From Chitinophagaceae bacterium 26-R-25 (GTDB lineage: Bacteria > Bacteroidota > Bacteroidia > Chitinophagales > Chitinophagaceae), in assembly GCA_029906195.1 (NCBI GenBank), contig JARWSJ010000005.1:62001-126000 (forward strand): 64,000 bases of DNA, written 5' to 3'. Each line of letters opens with the position of its first letter. Position 1 is the stretch's first letter. Below, one piece after another: positions 18,699 through 26,187 of the stretch. The translations under genes were made by a program, and so were the position numbers. The notes under the pieces were generated by a model. That model did no database searches. It worked only from the letters and a program-made list of their open reading frames with translations, and was not told the origin of the DNA.

Positions 18699-20027
18699 AT
18701 GAACAAGATATTTCTCATTTACTTATTTACTTTATTCACCGTCAATTGTTTTGCGCAAACGCCGCGAAGCGCCGAACTTAGGAAGAAGCGTGCCGCCATT
18801 CAGCAGGAGATCGATGACCTGCGACGATCGATTGACGAAACAAAAAAAGACAAAAAAGAAAGCCTTGGTCAGCTTGCTTTGATACAGAAAAAACTCCGCC
18901 TCCGACAGCAACAGATTGACATTGTAAACGAACAGATCAGCGACATCCAGGGCGATATCGATCTAAACGCAAAAGAGGTTGACAAGCTGCGCAACGAGTT
19001 GGATACCCTCAGGCAACAATATGAAACAAGCGTAATCTACGCATACAAGAACCGCAGCAACTACAATTTCCTCAATTTCCTTTTTTCCTCCACCAGCTTT
19101 AATGATGCATTGAAAAGATTTGCTTACCTGAAAGCGTATCGCGCTTACAGGCAGCAGCAGGTAGAAAATTACCTTAACACACAAACGCAACTGCAGCGAA
19201 AGCTAGCTGACCTTAAGGACAGCAAAAAAGAAAGGAATGAAGCACTGCGCGAACAAACCAAACAGCAGTCAGTGCTGGTAGAAGACAAAAAAGAACAGGA
19301 CGAGGTAGTCACCAAACTGAAATCACGCGAACAGGAACTGACGAAGAGGATGAATGAAAAACGCAAGCAGGATATCGCTTTGCGAAACGCCATTAATGCA
19401 GCCATACGTCGCGAAATTGAAATCGCAAGGGCGAAAGCTTTGGAGGAAGAAAAAGCAGCGAGAAAAAAAGCAGCTGCGGAAAAGAAAGCGCTGGCAGCAG
19501 CCAATAAACACAAAAAAGGCAGCAAAGCAAATAAAGAAAAATCTGATCCTGTTGGCCGCGTTTCTTCAAAACCGGCAAAGGCCGAAAGTCCACTGGACGA
19601 CAGACCCGAAACAAGAGCAATGTCTGCAAACTTTGAAAGGAACAGAGGACACTTGCCCTGGCCAATGTCAACAGGTAGTGTGATCATGCATTTTGGAACA
19701 CAGCTTTATCCGGGAACGGACACCTACTTTAACAACTACGGAATAACCATTGAAACAAGGGCCGGAACAAGCGTCAAAGCGGTTTTCAATGGCGAAGTGT
19801 CTGCAGTGATGTCCATCGGTCCATCGCAGGCAGTTATTGTTAAACACGGAAAATACTTCACCACTTACAGCAATCTGACCGGTGTTACTGTCTCCCATGG
19901 CGACCAGGTAAAAATGGGCCAGTCACTTGGTAAACTTGATGAAAAAGGCAGCAACCTCGGCGAACTGGAATTTCTTATTTCAAACGATAAAATGGTAAAC
20001 TTCGATCCCGAAAAATGGCTGAGATAG
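18699..20027 (+). CDS. EnvC-like murein hydrolase activator (degenerate LytM), copy 2
   Basis: Paralogue of the gene at 16629, 442 residues with the same plan: signal peptide ending NCFAQ, coiled coil about 23-245, a shorter Lys/Ala-rich linker, and a degenerate LytM domain from about 315. Stretches such as ESLGQLALIQKKLRLR and VIYAYKNRSNY are shared almost unchanged; the linker is the most diverged part. It also lacks zinc ligands (NNYGITIET, NLGELEFLI). Likely an amidase activator arising by tandem duplication. The two copies may serve different amidases or septal stages; that is inference. Confidence 0.85.
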   Translation: MNKIFLIYLFTLFTVNCFAQTPRSAELRKKRAAIQQEIDDLRRSIDETKKDKKESLGQLALIQKKLRLRQQQIDIVNEQISDIQGDIDLNAKEVDKLRNELDTLRQQYETSVIYAYKNRSNYNFLNFLFSSTSFNDALKRFAYLKAYRAYRQQQVENYLNTQTQLQRKLADLKDSKKERNEALREQTKQQSVLVEDKKEQDEVVTKLKSREQELTKRMNEKRKQDIALRNAINAAIRREIEIARAKALEEEKAARKKAAAEKKALAAANKHKKGSKANKEKSDPVGRVSSKPAKAESPLDDRPETRAMSANFERNRGHLPWPMSTGSVIMHFGTQLYPGTDTYFNNYGITIETRAGTSVKAVFNGEVSAVMSIGPSQAVIVKHGKYFTTYSNLTGVTVSHGDQVKMGQSLGKLDEKGSNLGELEFLISNDKMVNFDPEKWLR

Positions 20028-20032
20028 GACGA

Positions 20033-20136
20033 TGACTGAATAACTGAATGACTGAATAAACTGAATGTTCTATTTCAAAGTGAATCCCGATCTGGAAGCA
20101 CTCAGTTTATTCAGTCTATTCAGTTACTCAGTCATT
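20033..20136. repeat. Octamer-array inverted repeat overlapping a gene end
   Basis: Left arm 20033-20068 (ACTGAATA-type) follows the EnvC-like gene; right arm 20101-20136 is the complement. The last codons and stop of the convergent gene (20124) lie inside the right arm. Confidence 0.9.
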
Positions 20137-20609
20137 GCATACGCAAACTCATCCTTCTCTTCTTTCCCGTTTTTTTCACGAATCAAAAACACAGTCATGT
20201 GCTTCGCATCGAGCCTTTGAAAGACAAGTTGTGTTTTTTCTTTCTTGTTTTCAAAAACAGCTTTGTTCGTTTCGAGTTTTACTAGAGGATAACTGTATGG
20301 ACTCGTTTTGTCTTCCAGCGCAATGTTACCCGGTTTTAGGTGTCTCAGTTTTAATACAGGAACACTATCTGTTTGCTCAATAAGCATGAACTCATAAAAA
20401 ACGGCTTTGCCCTTATCCACGCATCTGTAACTACACATCATGTTATCGCCCATTGGTGCGCTCCAGTTTTCCTCCATGTCGCCCCATTCGTGTTTCATGC
20501 CCCATTTTCCTGCAATAAATGCGAGGTCCTTTATGTCTGCTTTGAATTTCTGGGCATGAGATCCACAATAACAACTAGTGGCGACAAGCACCAACAAAAG
20601 CTTTTTCAT
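20124..20609 (-). CDS. DUF6265-like secreted protein
   Basis: 161-residue exported protein (signal peptide ends near GSHAQ). The mature sequence DLAFIAGKWGMK, ENWSAPMGDNMMCSYR and LKLRHLKPGN resembles the DUF6265 family, a small lipocalin-like beta-barrel of unknown role. Start set at ATG 20609; a TTG one codon earlier is also open. The C-terminal MTE-stop is encoded by repeat sequence, so the natural C-terminus may have been replaced. It is convergent with the second EnvC-like gene. Confidence 0.7.
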   Translation of the reverse strand: MKKLLLVLVATSCYCGSHAQKFKADIKDLAFIAGKWGMKHEWGDMEENWSAPMGDNMMCSYRCVDKGKAVFYEFMLIEQTDSVPVLKLRHLKPGNIALEDKTSPYSYPLVKLETNKAVFENKKEKTQLVFQRLDAKHMTVFLIREKNGKEEKDEFAYAMTE

Positions 20610-20710
20610 CAATGTGTTCTTTAAGGTTAATAGAATCGTTTCCCAAATAGACTGGATATTCTTTGAATTTGCAATACTTTCGTATTTCTATAAAGGAGAA
20701 ATTTTCAATA

Positions 20711-21634
20711 TTGAAAGCAGTAGTTTACAAATCAACCGGCAGCTGGTACAGCGTAAAAACAGAAGATGGCACGCCATTCAATGCACGCATCAAAGGCGCA
20801 TTCAAAATTGAGGGCCTCAAGTCAACAAACCCTGTAGCTGTTGGTGATCTTGTAGATATTGAAGACGGCGACCTTGAGAACAATGTGATGATCACCAATA
20901 TTTATGATCGCCACAATTACATCACAAGGACTTCCCCCCACAATAAGAACCAGCACCACATTATAGCATCTAATCTTGATCAGTGCGTTTTGGTAGCAAC
21001 ATTACGTGAACCTAAAACCTCCATGGGTTTCGTTGATAGATTCCTGATCACCGCAGAAGCTTATCACATTCCTGCTATTATCGTTTTTAATAAGGCCGAT
21101 GTGTATCGCAAAAAAGAAATAGAACATTTCGAGCATTTTAAAAACATGTATGAAAGTATAGGCTACAAAGTCATTCTAACAAGTACTGTAAGCGGGCAGG
21201 GTATCGAAGAAGTAAAGGAATTGTTGAAGGGAAAAGTCACATTAATAAGCGGCCACAGTGGTGTGGGAAAATCATCTTTCATCAATATTATTTTCCCTGA
21301 AAAGAATTTAAAGACGAAGGAAGTAAGCGGTTGGAGCGGTAAGGGAATGCATACTACCACCTTTGCAGAAATGTTTGATCTTCCTTTCGGTGGAAAAATT
21401 ATCGATACACCCGGCATTCGTGAACTGGGTCTTGTAGACATTCCAAAACAAGAGCTGTCACATTATTACCCCGAAATGCGGGACACTTTGCAAGATTGTC
21501 AATTCAATAATTGCCTGCACGTAGAAGAGCCGGGCTGCGCCATTAAAGCTGCTGTAGAATCAGGTAAAATTTATGCAGACCGTTATGTCAGCTACTTGAA
21601 TATTTTGGGAACGATTGAGGAGAATTATAAATAA
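20711..21634 (+). CDS. rsgA: Ribosome small subunit-dependent GTPase A
   Basis: Late 30S assembly GTPase. Start chosen at TTG 20711, giving MKAVVYKSTGSWYSV, the expected beginning of the OB-fold domain; the open frame extends 16 codons upstream (TTG 20663) without homologous-looking sequence. Circularly permuted GTPase order is visible: G4 NKAD, then G1 GHSGVGKSS, then G3 DTPGIREL. The C-terminal zinc knuckle reads CQFNNCLHVEEPGC (C-x4-C-x-H-x5-C). 307 residues. It stands between repeat loci; the left arm of one begins at the stop codon. Confidence 0.93.
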   Translation: MKAVVYKSTGSWYSVKTEDGTPFNARIKGAFKIEGLKSTNPVAVGDLVDIEDGDLENNVMITNIYDRHNYITRTSPHNKNQHHIIASNLDQCVLVATLREPKTSMGFVDRFLITAEAYHIPAIIVFNKADVYRKKEIEHFEHFKNMYESIGYKVILTSTVSGQGIEEVKELLKGKVTLISGHSGVGKSSFINIIFPEKNLKTKEVSGWSGKGMHTTTFAEMFDLPFGGKIIDTPGIRELGLVDIPKQELSHYYPEMRDTLQDCQFNNCLHVEEPGCAIKAAVESGKIYADRYVSYLNILGTIEENYK

Positions 21635-21745
21635 TTGAAAATGGAAAGTGGAGAATTGAAAATTCTTTGCATTCGAACACTCAGCATTTCAATGCTACAT
21701 TGTGACACCCACAGGAGGTACTACATTTTCAACTTTCAATTAATT
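21632..21745. repeat. Heptamer-array inverted repeat (ATTGAAA unit)
   Basis: Left arm 21632-21664 begins at the rsgA TAA; right arm 21724-21745 abuts and overlaps the stop codon of the small lipoprotein gene. About 59 bp of unique loop. Confidence 0.85.
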
Positions 21746-21914
21746 ACACTTTAAATTTCTTCGCCTTTGGCGTTTTCTCACCGCTTAATATGCGCTCGGC
21801 GCCAACGTTTTTGCCATTGCTGGGGCAGCCATATTTAGGCGCAAACAAACTGCACGAGCTAAACATGATCAAAACTGAGCACAAAATCATTAAGCTACTT
21901 GCCAAAAGTTTCAT
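21744..21914 (-). CDS. Small lipoprotein, 56 residues
   Basis: ATG at 21914 to TAA at 21744. The product starts with Lys, a hydrophobic run (LLASSLMILCSVLIMF) and the lipobox-like FSSC, with the acylated Cys at residue 21. The mature 36 residues read APKYGCPSNGKNVGAERIL then a Lys-rich tail. Signal, lipobox and cysteine-bearing core make chance coding unlikely, and similar short lipoproteins occur in this group, but I cannot assign a function. It is squeezed between two repeat loci, transcribed toward rsgA. Confidence 0.72.
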   Translation of the reverse strand: MKLLASSLMILCSVLIMFSSCSLFAPKYGCPSNGKNVGAERILSGEKTPKAKKFKV

Positions 21915-21993
21915 TGAAAATCAATTTATTAAGTAAAAGGGTCGCAAGATTTCCAGCTATAGAACGTTTTTTTCCTTGAAATAGTATGGCTGT

Positions 21994-22103
21994 TAATGGA
22001 GAATTGAAAGTTGAAAATTGAAAATTGCTTGTTCTTTGACCCGATGAGGGCGAATGCAATTCGCCCCTACCATTTTCAACTTTCAATTCTCAATTTTCAA
22101 CTA
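21994..22103. repeat. Heptamer-array inverted repeat with GC hairpin in the loop
   Basis: Left arm 21994-22028 and right arm 22071-22103 are ATTGAAA-type. The loop contains a GGGCGAAT/ATTCGCCC hairpin (about 22048-22066), which recurs near 41940. The right arm abuts the stop codon of the carbonic anhydrase-like gene. Confidence 0.88.
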
Positions 22104-22613
22104 TTTAAACCATCCGGAATATTTTATATAATTCTCCGCTATCCTGTTAATTTCCCCGCTGATCAACTCCTCTGAAATGTCTTTTATCTTTTTTGCAGGC
22201 ACACCTGCGTATATACTTCCACTTTCACAAACCGTGCCTTCAAGCACCACCGCTCCGGCGGCGATAATAGTGTTGCTGAATATTTCCGCATTATCCATTA
22301 CAATTGATCCCATCCCAATCAGCACGTTATCATGGATCGTACATCCGTGCACCAGCGCATTGTGGCCTATCGAAACATTATTGCCTATGATAACTTTCGA
22401 TCTTTCGAAAGTAGCATGCAAAACGGCACCATCCTGCACATTTACTTTATTGCCCATTCTAATGCTGTTTACATCACCTCTTACAACAGCGTTGAACCAA
22501 AAGCTGCATTGAGCACCGGTTTCAACATCCCCTACAATTGTTGCATTGGGCGCGATATAGCAATCATCTCCAAACTTAGGTGAAACCCCTTTTACTGGTA
22601 AAATAACAGGCAT
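22101..22613 (-). CDS. Gamma carbonic anhydrase-like hexapeptide-repeat protein
   Basis: 170-residue left-handed beta-helix protein of the gamma carbonic anhydrase/YrdA family. Hexapeptide repeats run from about residue 15 to 140. His residues in VLHATFE, IGHNALVHGC match the zinc-binding positions of the family, and VVRGDVNSI carries the conserved Arg-Asp. Family members are trimeric; many have unproven carbonic anhydrase activity. It is divergent from the aminotransferase gene at 22719 and shares a repeat-based intergenic region with it. Confidence 0.9.
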   Translation of the reverse strand: MPVILPVKGVSPKFGDDCYIAPNATIVGDVETGAQCSFWFNAVVRGDVNSIRMGNKVNVQDGAVLHATFERSKVIIGNNVSIGHNALVHGCTIHDNVLIGMGSIVMDNAEIFSNTIIAAGAVVLEGTVCESGSIYAGVPAKKIKDISEELISGEINRIAENYIKYSGWFK

Positions 22614-22629
22614 ATCTCTTTTTTGAAGT

Positions 22630-22637
22630 CAAAAGTA
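22630..22637 (-). promoter_or_regulatory. Candidate -7 element for the gamma carbonic anhydrase-like gene
   Basis: TACTTTTG on the minus strand, inside the outer end of the repeat arm, 16 bp before the ATG. Confidence 0.4.
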
Positions 22638-22701
22638 GAAAGTAAAAAGTAAAAAAGGTGTATTGCAGTCTCCCGACACCACTTTTTTACTTTTTACTTT
22701 C

Positions 22702-22709
22702 TACTTTTG
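22702..22709 (+). promoter_or_regulatory. Candidate -7 element for the aminotransferase gene
   Basis: TACTTTTG on the plus strand, the mirror image of the element at 22630, 9 bp before the ATG. Confidence 0.4.
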
Positions 22710-22718
22710 ACTTTTCTT

Positions 22719-23900
22719 ATGAACAACAGACAATTATTTCTTCAACATGTTGCCCAGACTTCTCCGGCTCCGCTGGCGCTGGAAATTGTAAAAGCTAAAG
22801 GCACAAAGCTTTGGGACAAACAAGGAAAGGAATACATTGACCTTATTGCCGGAATTAGTGTTTGCAATGTGGGTCACCGGAATTCCAAAGTGGTAAAAGC
22901 AATCAAGAAGCAAGCCGACGATTACCTTCATTTGCTCGTATATGGAGAGTTTATTGAAACGCCGGAAGTGCAATATGCAAAATTGCTAACCGACCATTTG
23001 CCGGCATCTTTAAACAGTGTGTACTTTACAAACTCCGGAGCCGAAGCCACCGAAGGCGCAATGAAACTTGCCAAGCGTTACACCGGGCGGGCAAACATCA
23101 TAGCATTTAATAAATCTTACCACGGCTCTACCCAGGGAGCGTTAAGCATCATTGGTGACGAATATTTCAGAAATGCCTACAGACCGCTATTACCTGGTAT
23201 CAAACATCTCGAATACAATTCACACGAATCTATAGACGCAATCGATGACCAAACGGCTTGCGTAATTCTTGAAACCGTTCAGGCGGAAAAAGGCGTGTAT
23301 GCACCGTCGCTTGAGTGGATGAATGCACTACGACAAAAATGCACTGAAACGGGAACTCTCCTGATTCTTGATGAAATACAAACCGGATTCGGCAGAACCG
23401 GCTCTCTGTGGGGATTTGAGCAATATTACATTACACCGGACATTGTTTTGCTCGGCAAAGCCCTTGGTGGAGGAATGCCTTTAGGTGCTTTTATTGCTGA
23501 TAAAAAGATCATGAATTCATTTACAGAAAATCCTGTACTTGGGCACATTTCAACATTTGGTGGTCACCCCGTTTGTTGTGCGGCAGGAATGGCAGCTATG
23601 AAATTTTTGTTGAAGCACAATCTTATAGAATCGGTTAAGGAAAAAGAATTTCTTTTCCGGGCATACCTCAAACATCCAAAAATTCAGCATGTCCGTTCCC
23701 GTGGATTGCTGATGGCGATTGAGTTTGATAGTTTTGACACCAATAAGAAAGTTATTGACGCATGCATTATGAAAGGAGTGCTGACAGATTGGTTTTTGTT
23801 TGGCGCCAACTGCATGCGTATTGCTCCCCCATTAACTATATCAAAAAAAGAAATAGAAAAGGCCTGCGAAATTATAGTCAGCGTTTGTGACAGCTTGTAA
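22719..23900 (+). CDS. Class III PLP aminotransferase (acetylornithine/ornithine-type)
   Basis: Cytoplasmic fold-type I, subgroup II aminotransferase of 393 residues. Visible features: GAEATEGAMKLAKRYTGR, the SYHGST motif, Asp in LILDEIQTGFGRTG (PLP N1 contact) and the Schiff-base Lys in LLGKALGGGMPLGAF. Start is ATG 22719; a TTG four codons upstream lies in repeat sequence. Acetylornithine, succinylornithine and related omega-aminotransferases share these motifs, and no arginine genes are nearby, so the substrate is left open. A terminator hairpin follows. Confidence 0.88.
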   Translation: MNNRQLFLQHVAQTSPAPLALEIVKAKGTKLWDKQGKEYIDLIAGISVCNVGHRNSKVVKAIKKQADDYLHLLVYGEFIETPEVQYAKLLTDHLPASLNSVYFTNSGAEATEGAMKLAKRYTGRANIIAFNKSYHGSTQGALSIIGDEYFRNAYRPLLPGIKHLEYNSHESIDAIDDQTACVILETVQAEKGVYAPSLEWMNALRQKCTETGTLLILDEIQTGFGRTGSLWGFEQYYITPDIVLLGKALGGGMPLGAFIADKKIMNSFTENPVLGHISTFGGHPVCCAAGMAAMKFLLKHNLIESVKEKEFLFRAYLKHPKIQHVRSRGLLMAIEFDSFDTNKKVIDACIMKGVLTDWFLFGANCMRIAPPLTISKKEIEKACEIIVSVCDSL

Positions 23901-23913
23901 AAAGAATTGTCGA

Positions 23914-23937
23914 AAAAGGCCCAAAATGGCCTTTTGA
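23914..23937 (+). terminator. Intrinsic terminator after the aminotransferase gene
   Basis: Eight-bp stem AAAAGGCC with loop CAAAAT and descending TTTTG, 14 bp beyond the stop codon. Confidence 0.75.
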
Positions 23938-25192
23938 CGAAGCTTTTGTTCAAAAAAGGTGAGCGACTTTCGAAAAAAGTTTTTTCTGGTTGTGCATATA
24001 TTTTCGCTTGTGTATTAATGAATTTTACATGCGCAAACTTTTTCTACATCCAAAAAGCCACCCTTTTTCATAAAAGAAAAGACCGTTTTGAAATATTTTT
24101 TAGGAAGAATGAGGTTACTTATTTTATGTTTGTGGTATAAACAAGCGTTAGTATACCAAATACAAGTTATCGCGAAAAGTCACCGACCATGACTTTGATA
24201 ATTGAATTGAAAGCTTGTATCATCCCCATTAGTAACTTTTGACTTTGTAATGCTTAGCAAGTTTTTTTAACTGCCAAATTACCTATGCCTGTGTTTACCT
24301 AAGGCGGTTAAAGAATTCGCAAGTCATTACTCCCATTAGTAACCATTTGACCAACCTCCATTCATCCGACCATGATGAATGTGTCAAAAAAGTAGTTTTT
24401 TTTCATAGGATAAGGTTTAACCGTTAGTAACCTCGACCAATACTTTCCTTTAGTTCGTAACCAATCATAATTGTTTGACCAGACAATTATTTTACAACCA
24501 TTAGTAGCCTTTCATTTAAAAGAGGTTTTTCATAGAATATTTGCCGTTAGTAGCTTTTGCCAATATTTATATTGACCAACTAATTGTTTTGCTTGTTAGT
24601 AACCAACGGCCAAATTAGTTTTTAATAGGATAAGGTTGACCGTTAGTAGCCTGTGCCAATACTTACATTTTTGATCGAACGCCGTTTTTCATAGAATAAG
24701 TCCCGTTAGTAGCTTTTGACAATTTTTATATTGACCAACTAATTGCTTTGCTTATTAGTAACCAACGGCCAAACTAGTTTTTCATAGGATAAGGTTGACC
24801 ATTAGTAACCTGTGCCAATACTTACATTTTTTGATCGAACTCCGTTTTTCATAGAATAAGGCCCGTTTGTAATCTATGCCTATACTACTTGTTTTTAATA
24901 GAATGAACCATTAGTAACCAACAACCAGATACTTGCCTTCCTAGATGTTGATCGTTGCAAAATAGTTGCGCTGAAAAAAAACTATTTTGGCCCGAAAGGC
25001 AAATATGATCTCGCAGCGTTACATATGTTATAATAATGTAAAACTGTTTTATCATATCGGTCAGCAAAGGTTACATTCTCGCAAAACCACTATTAATAAT
25101 ATTTACAAGCATTGCCGGCAATTATGCTTCACGATTCATTGCATATTCCTATGCAAGATGTTCATTATTTTTTAACGCCATAATCTTAAAAC
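23938..25192. other. 1.25-kb non-coding region before the DUF4349 gene
   Basis: The longest gap in the window. Short open frames at 23907-24140, 24885-25067 and 24987-25175 have no recognisable protein character. The middle part is the hierarchical repeat described separately (24140-24920). About 270 bp after the repeat and before the DUF4349 start show no clear hairpin or repeat. Confidence 0.6.
24140..24920. repeat. Hierarchical tandem repeat with RTTAGTARC core
   Basis: Eleven copies of RTTAGTARC (T of TTAG at 24229, 24336, 24424, 24501, 24547, 24596, 24643, 24706, 24755, 24802, 24911), plus degenerate copies near 24148, 24451 and 24866. The GTTAGTAAC form is a 4-1-4 palindrome. Several copies follow a TTTTTCATAGRATAAG box and precede a TGCCAATAYTTA box. 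Over 24526-24880 three core copies form a higher-order unit of 159-160 bp repeated about 2.3 times (24547/24706/24866, 24596/24755, 24643/24802). Confidence 0.9.
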
Positions 25193-26107
25193 ATGAATCT
25201 CTATTTGAAACAAATTTCAATAGTGGGAGCAATTGCCATTTGCATCGTAAGCTGCGAGAGCCGCTATTCTTCAGAAAATAAGTCATTGAACGAAAACGTC
25301 GCAGACTCAACAACCACGGGCATTCCATCCTCTTCGGCCAATCAGTCTTTTCCCGATCAGCGAAAATTTATCAGAACCGCGGACCTGAAATTCAAAGTAA
25401 ATAATGTTGTCTCAACCTCATATAAAATTGAAGACATTGTTTGCAAAAACAAAGGCTTTGTTACTTACACCAATCTTACGAACAACATTGCAAATACTGA
25501 GACGGTGCAGGTTACACCGGATTCGCTTCTTCAGACAGTACACTACAATATGTCCAACGACATTGAGATAAGGGTACCGAACCAGGAGCTTGACACGACA
25601 CTTAAATCAATTGCAACGCTAATCGGTTTTATTGATTACAGAATTATTAAAGCGGAAGATGTTACACTTAATGAACTAAGTAACACACTCACACAAAAGC
25701 GAACGACAAAACATTTTTCGAGAATCACCACTGCCATTGAAAGCAAAGGCAAAAAATTAAATGATGTGTTAGATGGAGAAGACAAGTTGATCGGCAAGGA
25801 ACAGGAAGCTGATGACGCTTTGGTGGCTAATTTAGATCTGAACGATAAAGTGAAATATAGCACCGTGAAAATTTCGCTGTACCAAAACGAGGCTGTGAAA
25901 ACCGAAATGCTTCCGGCAACAATAATCGTTACGCCTTATCAACCTTCGTTCATAAATCTTTTGGGAGATTCGTTGTTGTCTGGTTGGGAAATGCTACGGG
26001 AATTGATACTGGCGATAATAAAGGTTTGGCCAGTTATTTTATTATGTGTTGGGGTTTATTTCCTGGTGAGGAATTATAAAAGGATTAGTTTGACAAATAA
26101 TAAATAA
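25193..26107 (+). CDS. DUF4349 domain-containing lipoprotein
   Basis: 304-residue envelope protein. Lipoprotein signal with CIVSC (acylated Cys at residue 21), a disordered Ser/Thr segment, then the DUF4349 domain: RKFIRTADLKFKV, a central region (about 165-215) that is probably helical or coiled, and a C-terminal membrane helix VWPVILLCVGVYFLV near 280-295 followed by basic residues. The double anchoring (lipid plus C-terminal helix) is typical of the family, whose function is unknown. It follows the long repeat-rich gap and converges on asd. Confidence 0.88.
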   Translation: MNLYLKQISIVGAIAICIVSCESRYSSENKSLNENVADSTTTGIPSSSANQSFPDQRKFIRTADLKFKVNNVVSTSYKIEDIVCKNKGFVTYTNLTNNIANTETVQVTPDSLLQTVHYNMSNDIEIRVPNQELDTTLKSIATLIGFIDYRIIKAEDVTLNELSNTLTQKRTTKHFSRITTAIESKGKKLNDVLDGEDKLIGKEQEADDALVANLDLNDKVKYSTVKISLYQNEAVKTEMLPATIIVTPYQPSFINLLGDSLLSGWEMLRELILAIIKVWPVILLCVGVYFLVRNYKRISLTNNK

Positions 26108-26126
26108 CAGCTGCGCAAATAAAAAG

Positions 26127-26150
26127 AGAGACGCATTTTCATGCGTCTCT
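26127..26150. terminator. Terminator between DUF4349 gene and asd
   Basis: Ten-bp perfect stem AGAGACGCAT with tetraloop TTTC, flanked by an A-run on the left, so it would end asd transcription efficiently on the minus strand and the DUF4349 transcript more weakly. Confidence 0.75.
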
Positions 26151-26187
26151 ACACTAACCCTTCATAAAAAAACAATGAAAATATTTA

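Larger units (their letters stand above)
22628..22713. repeat. Heptamer-array inverted repeat (GTCAAAA/GTAAAAA unit) in a divergent gap
   Basis: Left arm 22628-22660, right arm 22680-22713. Each outward-facing end contains TACTTTTG, a match to the -7 consensus, pointing at the adjoining gene on that side. Confidence 0.9.

Noticed and set aside
16629-20027. Active M23 zinc endopeptidases
   Set aside because: The fold is LytM-like but the metal-ligand motifs are replaced in both copies; EnvC-like activator is the better call.
24140-24920. CRISPR-like array
   Set aside because: Core copies are only 9 bp, spacing is 46-107 bp and the intervening sequence is itself repeated rather than unique; no cas genes nearby.
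23907-25175. Short open frames in the repeat-rich gap (23907-24140, 24885-25067, 24987-25175)
   Set aside because: Low-complexity translations without domain character; they run through terminator or repeat sequence and overlap on opposite strands.
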